Shown: positions 57,701-64,000 of the stretch, piece by piece
How positions within the stretch are numbered: position 1 is the stretch's first letter
Layout: every line of letters begins with the position of its first letter
Source of the DNA: Hordeum vulgare subsp. vulgare
Lineage: Eukaryota > Streptophyta > Magnoliopsida > Poales > Poaceae
Assembly (NCBI RefSeq): GCF_904849725.1
Contig: NC_058518.1
Location: 7,522,147 to 7,586,146 of the forward strand
Reading direction: 5' to 3'
DNA length: 64,000 bases
Notes under the pieces: model-generated
What the model was told of the DNA's origin: nothing
The model's input: the letters and a program-made list of their open reading frames with translations, nothing else
Databases searched by the model: none
Made by a program: the position numbers and the translations under genes

Positions 57701-60700
57701 AGTGAGTTCACGGGAAATAACATTGGATATTTTTCTGCCGGCTATCAGACAAGATAAAGAGATTAGTGCATAAAATTTATTAATATTATTACATTACAAA
57801 ACAAAATTTATACCTGTGCAAGATAACCGCCAATAGCTGGTCCAATAATAAGACCTACTGCCCATGATGTACTATCCTAATTACACAAGGAAATAAGTGT
57901 TATGATTTGAGCTATTGCATCAGAGCATGATGAAAACATATTTCTACAAAATTTGCAAGCTTACAAGTGACATTCCAATAGCTTGATGCTCAGGTCGGCA
58001 AATTTCATTTGTATAAGCCTGTAAATATCAATTGCCAAGTTACTAAATTTAGCATGCTCAAATAACAAATATAATTTTAAATCATTCAATCATCATACTC
58101 TTATTGGGCCAAGTAAAGCAGTCAAAGATCCAACAAGAAAACGCGAAGTTATTGCCATCCAGTAGTTTGTGCTTAGACCAAACAAAGTATTAAATACAAG
58201 CCTGAAAATGACAAGGAAATGAATCAAATACAAGTCATAAAGAATAGATGAAATACAAGCACTTACTTGTAGCTTAATTCAATCTCATGCAAATGGAGAA
58301 GAAATTTAGTACTGACATGGAGAAAATTCCAAAAACAATAACAGGCTTCCTCCCGATACGGTCTGCTACCATCCCCCAAACTGTGGAAGTTAAAGCTCTA
58401 CCAAGCATATATGAAGCACCTACAAAGATTAAGAATGCGGGTGCATTTGGAAATATAATATTCAGAACATTGCGCATTCTGTTCATTGGAAGTAAATGTA
58501 TTTTAATAGTTTGGAGAGTTCTTACCTACAAAACCTCCATAAAATCCAATGTCTTCTACTGTTTTGGCAACATGCAAGTCCCTTATCTGTTGTTGAGAAT
58601 AGCATTTTTAAAAATCTACCAAAAAAATTCTATGGTTACGAAAAAAACATGCTACTGTTTCATATAATCAGTTTCAGGATAAGTGCACTGAAAAATAATG
58701 TTGCAAACGCAATTGTTGTCATACCATACTACACACTTTGGACTAGAGATGAGTAATTAGCCAACAACATGAAAAGATACTAAATAATTGACTAACTAAC
58801 TAAGAACACTTCAAAACATAATTCATGAATACTAATTATGAAAAACATATGCAATGCTAAGGTTTGTACTCCCTCCGTTCCTCAATTTAAATATTTTTAG
58901 AGATTTCACTACGGACTACACACGGAGCAAAATGAGTGAATCCACTCTCTAAAGTATGTTTGTATACATCTATATGTAATCTGTAGTGGAATATCTAAAA
59001 CTACTTATATTTAGGAACGGAAGCAGTACAAGTTTACAGCAAAACTAGATCCTGCATATATATTACAAATTCGGGCGGTAATGACGAAAATTTTATTGCT
59101 GCCTGCGTAGATTTTAACCAGAAGCTAGCATATTCATGTGATTAATGATCAAAATGCAATTGATGCTCGAAACTTTAACACAAAGTAGAATTAACAAAGG
59201 GGCATACTATGACACAGTTATATATCCAATCACCTCATTAAATTATGAATGTAATACTATGTGCAGAAAGTTGTTGATTCTATTAATCCTTGAGAAGGAG
59301 GTGCACATACCATGAAATACAAGAAGGGATATATAAATGATATTGGCAAACCTACAATAAAGAGGAATTAGAAATCCATCTTTAACAGTACTCGACAAAT
59401 ACAATAATGGAACCAGTAAATTTACAGCATTCCAACAGGTATTGAAGACAATATTAAAAAATACCACATCGTATGAAACACAAACTTGACTAAAAAAAGG
59501 ACAACATAAAAAACAAGGACAAGGTTGCGACTTTGATGCATCAATCCGCACTGGAAATACGCCCTTACACATATGTTTAGAGTTTGATAGCCATTTTTGC
59601 ACTTACATATCTTTTTGGAGTTTATTTTCCATTTTTTATAAGTAGTGCGGAGGGGTTGAATGGGGACTACATGCCTCTTCCATTTAGAAGCTCATTTTCG
59701 AGTACTAAAGCATAGCATATACTCCCTCCGTTTCTAAATATAAGTCTTTTTAGAGATTTTACAAAGAGACTACATACGAAATAAAATAAGTGAATCTACA
59801 CTCTAAATTATGTCTATATACATCCGTATGTAGTTCTCTAGTGGAACCTCTAAAAAGACTTATATTTAGGAACGGAGGGAGTATATTACTTGCTAGTACT
59901 TGCCAAGTTTGGAACTTTCTTTTTGGCCCCTTCTCTTCTCTGCTTTGCTCTGTTAGTCCTATTGTTTTAAAAAAAAAACTGAACCGAGAGAGACGGTGGA
60001 AACGTGTTTCTCAGAAAATTCACACATAGGACCACGTACGGGTCTTGCCGTGGCAGGTAGGCAAGTTTTTTCTAAATAAACATGATTTGAGACAATGTTA
60101 AAGAAATCCAAAATAAGAAAAAGCAGAGTTGAAGGAGCGACGGCGACCCTAGTAAGGTCGAAAGGTTGACTGTGTGGGGGAGCTCGCTTGCAGTCGCCGG
60201 CGGTCTTCGTCGTTCACCGGGAAGCCACCGACGGCAGGCTGCCCGGTGATCGAACTCACCTTCAGACGACTTCTTTTTTCGGATTCAGTGAGCTCACCAT
60301 CTCGATCGGGGGCCGATCGATTGGCCACTACGTCGATCGTGTGCCCTGCTATCTAGTTAGAAATACTAACACAGTTTGGGAGGAACTGTCGATGACCATA
60401 AATCCGAGCCTCATGACCTATTCATGGTAAACACTCACTCGCTTCACTTCCGCTACTTGTACTACCGATAAACGGAACCGCCCAGTCTTTCCAGGACGAG
60501 CAACATCGAGATTTACATGGGAGGAAAAACCAAAAACTAAACTGTATGAACATATGCATAGACGACGTACGTACATGAGACGAGGATGATGGACCAGACG
60601 TGGAAGAACTGCAGGTAGGGGATGCCCGGGTTGGCCGCCTTCCTCCGATCGGAGGCGCAGCCAGGGCAGCCCTCGACGTACACAGCCGCCGCCTTCTCCT

Positions 60701-60773
60701 TCTCCAGCAACGGCGCCGTCGCTTCCTGGCCCTCGCTGCCGGCCGCTCCCTCCTGAATCTCGCCGCCGGCCAT
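51458..60773 (-). CDS. ZIFL-type major facilitator transporter, 17 exons (504 aa)
   Basis: Exons (minus, read by eye): 60773-60575, 59351-59311, 58586-58526, 58419-58317, 58201-58099, 58018-57965, 57876-57814, 57741-57692, 57614-57539, 56525-56325, 55707-55620, 55531-55446, 55357-55250, 52418-52374, 52284-52196, 51905-51862, 51561-51458. All introns are GT-AG and phases agree. The joined CDS is 1515 bp ending TAG. It encodes a 12-TM-type MFS protein of the ZINC INDUCED FACILITATOR-LIKE family. Features are the N-terminal CPGC (36-39), motif A WGMVADRIGRKP (115-126), antiporter motif C GLIIGPAIGGY (195-205), a central loop (about 251-300) and C-terminal TFKPFL. ZIFLs move zinc chelators, phytosiderophores or organic ions across the tonoplast or plasma membrane; this substrate is unknown. 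Oddities: RATADG (431-436) and CAPAG (448-452) replace what I recall as RGAANG and GPAG in relatives. Confidence 0.9.
52612..52703. mobile_element. Stowaway MITE in ZIFL intron 13
   Basis: 92 bp. Ends CTCCCTCCGTCTCAAAATAAATG and TATTTTGAAACAGAGGGAG are inverted repeats, with TA on both sides (52,610-52,611 and 52,704-52,705). Confidence 0.92.
52948..53115. repeat. Degenerate ~30-bp tandem array in ZIFL intron 13
   Basis: About five or six units of the form AATA.AGGTTGTGTTGCGG.TATTTT follow one another (near 52,951, 52,981, 53,009, 53,036 and 53,070). Each has a TTGCG/TTGCA core. It is non-coding and the origin is unknown. Confidence 0.6.
53300..54980 (-). pseudogene. RTE-like LINE reverse transcriptase ORF in ZIFL intron 13, broken
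   Basis: Minus-strand blocks occur in order: WREYFDELLN-like start (about 54,970), the RT block QLCFMPGRSTMDSIFLVRQLMERYR (54,560-54,260) ending DMYDNVVASVR, CMLFANDVVLIDD (about 54,175-54,140), KGYRLSRTKIEYM (54,085) and C-terminal LRWFGHIQRR...KRDMKDWNITKELAMD (53,640-53,430). This is the plant RTE-type LINE layout. It lies in the same orientation as the ZIFL gene. The catalytic motif, normally FADD, reads FAND at 54,153-54,164. Frameshifts near 54,240 and 53,755 separate the blocks. The 5' part is missing, as usual for LINE insertions. Confidence 0.85.
56700..57400. other. Foreign-looking insertion in ZIFL intron 9
   Basis: The 1-kb intron 9 contains a GC-richer block unlike its surroundings, including CCGCGGAACACCCGGACCGTGTCC and a direct repeat CTGTGCA(C/A)ACACATGGATGTGTAC at about 56,955 and 57,032. 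A 13-14 base G run lies near 57,380. It is probably transposon-derived, but no terminal repeats were resolved. Confidence 0.4.
58869..59026. mobile_element. Stowaway MITE in ZIFL intron 2
   Basis: 158 bp. It starts CTCCCTCCGTTCCTCAATTTAAATA and ends TATATTTAGGAACGGAAGCAG, with TA on both sides (58,867-58,868 and 59,027-59,028). It belongs to the same subfamily as the element at 59,722. Confidence 0.93.
59722..59881. mobile_element. Stowaway MITE in ZIFL intron 1
   Basis: 160 bp. It starts CTCCCTCCGTTTCTAAATAT and ends TTATATTTAGGAACGGAGGG plus AG, with TA on both sides (59,720-59,721 and 59,882-59,883). The terminal repeats extend into AAGTCTTTTTAGAG and CTCTAAAAAGACTT, so it can fold into a long hairpin. 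Confidence 0.95.
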
Positions 60774-62285
60774 CCCGTCTTTCTCCCTTCACGCGCTGCT
60801 GTCCCGGAGAATATGTGTAGTGGTAGCAGTCAATGATCGATCTTGGTCACGCGCCAGCGCTAAACCGAATCTTGTTGTGGGTGCAGCAAGCAATAACAAT
60901 GGGTAGCAGGTGGCCGGGACGCGGGGGGTGCCTCGTGGGGTTCCCACAGGAAGCAAGTTGGAGGAGTAGTATATGTTTATGTTCCGAAACCGGTGTGTGG
61001 CCGGCAGAGACGAGAAAATTTGTGCCGGCGATTGGTTCTCTTCCTTGTCGCTTACAAGATTCGGTGGAACTGATCACCAAAATAGCAAAGCGATCTCTTT
61101 GAAATAGGCTTTCCGTCCTGCTTTATAGATAAAGCAATGATCAACACATAAAAGGAGACGGGGCGACGGCACATAAAGCAATGATCACACACAAGAAAGA
61201 CGGGCCACAGGCTTGTCCAAAAAAATAAAACAAATAAGAGAAAAGCCACCTAATGACTGTACAGCCTTAGGCCTACGTGAAAGCCAGCAGACACCGTGTC
61301 GTAGCGAGTAGCGCGTCCATCCAGGTAGCAAATTCATCTCCAATCCGACCATCAGATTTCTCCTATATGCCCTGGCCTGGACAAAAGAAAAGAAAAGAGA
61401 GAAAGTCCTATTCTGCTCCTGAACCCAAGCGCTTCCTCATAAACCGCATTTTAAAAAATAACATAAACTTTTAAAAAATCTTTTTTTTTGATAAACCTTG
61501 ACAAATGTTTTACATGCGTATCAAAATTCAGCTTAAATTACATTCGTGAAAGTTGTAACCAAAAACACAGCAATCCAAAATGGATTCAAAACAAGCATTC
61601 TTGGAGCATGGTTTTGTTTCTCTTTTGTCACAACTTCGACAAATGTCATTTCGAGCTGAAATTTTGCAAGCATACAAAAGAATTGTCAATGTATACCAAA
61701 AAAAAGGTTCCTAATTTTTTGAATTCTTTTACTATTGATTTTGTTTTTACTGTTCATGAGAAAACATATGAGGTTAGAAGCAGAAACTCCAAGCCCAGAA
61801 AAGAGTCGCTTATAGTGAGATGGAAGCAGCTCTTGTCTAAAGCCACTTCACTCCATTCCTCTCTGTTACCCGAGCTCACCTCCGACGATCTCTGGCCTTT
61901 TCCGGCGTGGCGGACAGCGGATCAGACTTCGACTAGTTTGGATGCGTCGACCGGGGCGTCATCATGTGTGGGTTGGAGGAGGAAATGGTCGTCCGCATTG
62001 CACTTCGCCGCTCTCGGGAGGACACCATCCGGATGATGACAGGATTTGTCCGGCGCAACTTCATAGGGTCGGCTCAACGGGCGCACGGATCCTTCAGGGT
62101 TGGATCATCACGGTCCCGATATTGTTTAAATCTCTCCTTCCCCATCACCGGTCGGGGTAGAGTATGGATCCCACCGGGTACGGTGTGCCCGTCGTGCTCC
62201 TATAACGAGTTAAAAATTCTCAGCCTCTTTTTTAAAGCGGATTTAGCTTGCTCGATTGCTAGGTTGTCAAGGCCGTTGTGGAAAT
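60774..62285. other. ZIFL upstream region and unclassified repeats
   Basis: The ZIFL promoter should lie just right of 60,773; no convincing TATA box was found there. Bases 61,440-61,760 resemble A/T-rich transposon edge sequence. An open frame at 61,488-62,036 (182 codons) has no recognisable domain. Confidence 0.4.
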
Positions 62286-62480
62286 TTTTTTTAACACAGC
62301 ACAGACGTAAGCGCTCATATACATGCGCATACGCTCATCTCTTTGAATCCACACACGCATACTCTACCCCTATGAGCACCTTAGAGAGACTTAGTTAGCA
62401 TATCATCTTGAGATTTACGAAGTCACCGTAGGCGCCTCGTCGTCGACGAAAACGTCTCCACATCATCCTGAGACTAAGCC
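62286..62480 (-). mobile_element. Probable non-LTR retroposon copy (SINE- or LINE-3'-end-like)
   Basis: On the minus strand a GC-moderate segment (CGACGACGAGGCGCCTACGG...GAGCGCTTACGTCTGTGC) ends in TGTGTTAAAAAAAA, i.e. a short poly-A tail. Similar sequence is, to my memory, dispersed widely in Triticeae genomes. The boundaries and target duplication were not resolved. Confidence 0.35.
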
Positions 62481-62499
62481 TTGCTTGACTCGTCTAATC

Positions 62500-64000
62500 T
62501 TATTGTGTGTATGTGTGTGTGGGCGGGGAAGGGGGGCCTCCATTTTCTTTGATTTTTCTCTCTTTTTTCATTGTTTTACTTTCTTTCTTTCTTGGTTTTT
62601 ACTATTTATTTTTGGTTTGTTTGTTTGTTTCTTGTTTTTCAGCAAATTTTTTTGTTTCTTTTTAGTTCGCATTCTTTTGCATGCTATTCTTTTTATTGAT
62701 TTTCATTGATTTTCTTTGTTTTTTTCAGTTTCCATAGTCTTCACCATTTCCAATTGGTTTTTTTTTCTGTTTTCTTTCGTACTTTCTGGGGTTTCAATTG
62801 TTTCTTCATTTTTCTTTCCTTATTTTCCGGTATCTATCCTATTTGTTTTTCTGTATTTGTGTAGAACATGAATATTTTTATACATGTTTTACTTTTTATT
62901 AACCCGTTATTTTTTGTATACAACTGTAACATTGGTTTGTACATGTTAAACATTTTCAAAATACATGATTAACATCTTTGTCACATATAAGTTTTTGATG
63001 TCTACTTTTTATGGCAATAAACATTTTTAATGGTAATAACCATTACTTTAAACTCTGTGACTCAAATGAACGTTCATTATGTCTATTAGTTATGGTGATT
63101 AACTTGTTTTCATGGCAGTAAGTTTTTTTTCAAAAACTGCATAAACATATATAAATATGTTATTAACATTTTGTCAAAATATTTATTTGATTTTTATTTT
63201 TATATAAATTCACAATTTTATAGTAAAAACATTTTCGTAAAACTACATGAATATTTTCTAAATATATGTTTAACGTTTTGTCAAACATATGTTTTTATGT
63301 CTACTTTTTGCGTACAAATTTCTATATACTTTTTACACATCAGGGAACAGTTTCTATAGAAGTTTAGCATTATCCAAATACATGATTAAATGAAAATTGT
63401 ACAATTATTGAATACATCAGGAAAGTATTTCCATATAACATATTGAAATACTTTCTTAACAATATTGAAAACTTTTATTTTTATTATGTCCACTTTTTGC
63501 CTAAAGCCTATCGTTAGCATTTTTCAATTCTGTATGAAAGTGATTCTTATAAAACATATTTTTAAAACAATACAGAATAAAGGGGAAAAGATAAATATGG
63601 GAAAATGAAGAAAAAGGCGCTAAAGGCCAGAGAAAAGTTTACTTGTAACAGAGGTTGCGTTACATCTGGTAGCTCCTATGCCACGCTGCAAGCACCCATT
63701 AACGATCTGATGCCTGCAACGTCGCTGGCATGGACCAGCCCACTAGCATGCTGTTCAGTTTTTTTTTTATCTGTTGAATCTGTAGAAAAAATCTCACATT
63801 TTCTATTTGTCACTAAAATAGAAATATGAAATTAAAAAAATATTACAGATTTAAAGATAAAGGTTCATCCATATGAAGAAAACAAATTCATATCTTTAAA
63901 AAAGGTTCAACAATTTTGAACAATGTTCATCAATTTTAAAAAAGGCTCATTGAAATTGAAAAAAAGGTTCTTCCTATTTGGAAAAAGTTCATTTAAATTA
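62500..64000. repeat. A/T-rich low-complexity region with degenerate GTTCAT repeats
   Basis: Bases 62,540-62,860 are T-rich (TTTCTTTCTTTCTTGG, TTTGTTTGTTTG). From 62,870 words such as AACATTTT and ATGTTTTA recur. The last 140 bases carry spaced GGTTCATC/GTTCATCAATTTTAAAAAA units about 30 bp apart. No gene is supported. It is part of an unnamed repeat running past the window edge. Confidence 0.5.

Noticed and set aside
61488..62036. 182-codon frame right of the ZIFL gene
   Set aside because: The first half is A/T-rich repeat sequence and the second half is a different composition. No recognisable domain is present and no start context is convincing.

Overview
The window is nuclear DNA from a grass, most likely the Triticeae tribe (wheat, barley, rye, Aegilops). 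The evidence is a set of LTR retrotransposons with BARE-1/WIS/Angela and Sukkula termini, Stowaway MITEs bounded by TA, spliced plant genes, and mostly repeat-derived intergenic sequence. It cannot be assigned to a species from the sequence alone. Nothing prokaryotic is present (no operons, CRISPR arrays or Shine-Dalgarno sites).

Layout. 1-4.7 kb: fragments of transposable elements (a PIF/Harbinger end, a Stowaway MITE, a 90-bp Harbinger ORF1 scrap, a truncated Copia 3' end with LTR) and local duplications. 4.73-8.34 kb (+): an 11-exon plant beta-galactosidase (GH35 plus C-terminal SUEL lectin domain, 827 aa after splicing). 8.3-10.3 kb: two diverged duplications of its 3' flank. 11.0-12.7 kb: a non-autonomous Harbinger element holding a broken ORF1. 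12,981-43,212 (+): a complete Sukkula-type LARD (large retrotransposon derivative) with 4.9-kb LTRs, an ATATA target duplication and no coding capacity. Two complete BARE/WIS/Angela Copia elements are nested in its internal domain in opposite orientations. Copy A (19,356-28,298, minus, TSD GATTC) has an uninterrupted 1326-aa Gag-Pol. Copy B (28,455-37,057, plus, TSD GTTTC) has a heavily decayed Gag-Pol but LTRs that still resemble each other closely.

44.9-46.4 kb (+): a 4-exon DUF6598 gene (375 aa). 47.3-49.0 kb: an L1-type LINE whose RT halves lie head to head, abutted by a CACTA terminus and a degenerate Ulp1-like protease region (49.0-50.7 kb). 51,458-60,773 (minus): a 17-exon ZIFL-type major facilitator gene (504 aa) whose introns hold an RTE-like LINE and three Stowaway MITEs. 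The last 3 kb is A/T-rich repeat sequence with a probable retroposon.

The three host genes do not form an obvious pathway: a secreted or cell-wall/vacuolar glycosidase, a grass-expanded protein of unknown function and a membrane transporter. The most interesting part is the transposon nest. By-eye LTR divergence falls in the order Sukkula (about 2%), copy B (about 1%), copy A (about 0.5%), which agrees with the nesting. Copy B moved recently although its Gag start, zinc knuckle and RT catalytic motif are destroyed, and its LTR is a mosaic. This fits a parasitic BARE-2-like element moved in trans. The two 5' LTRs form a 1.8-kb inverted repeat separated by 156 bp. All splice junctions and divergence counts were read by eye; no alignment or database search was run.
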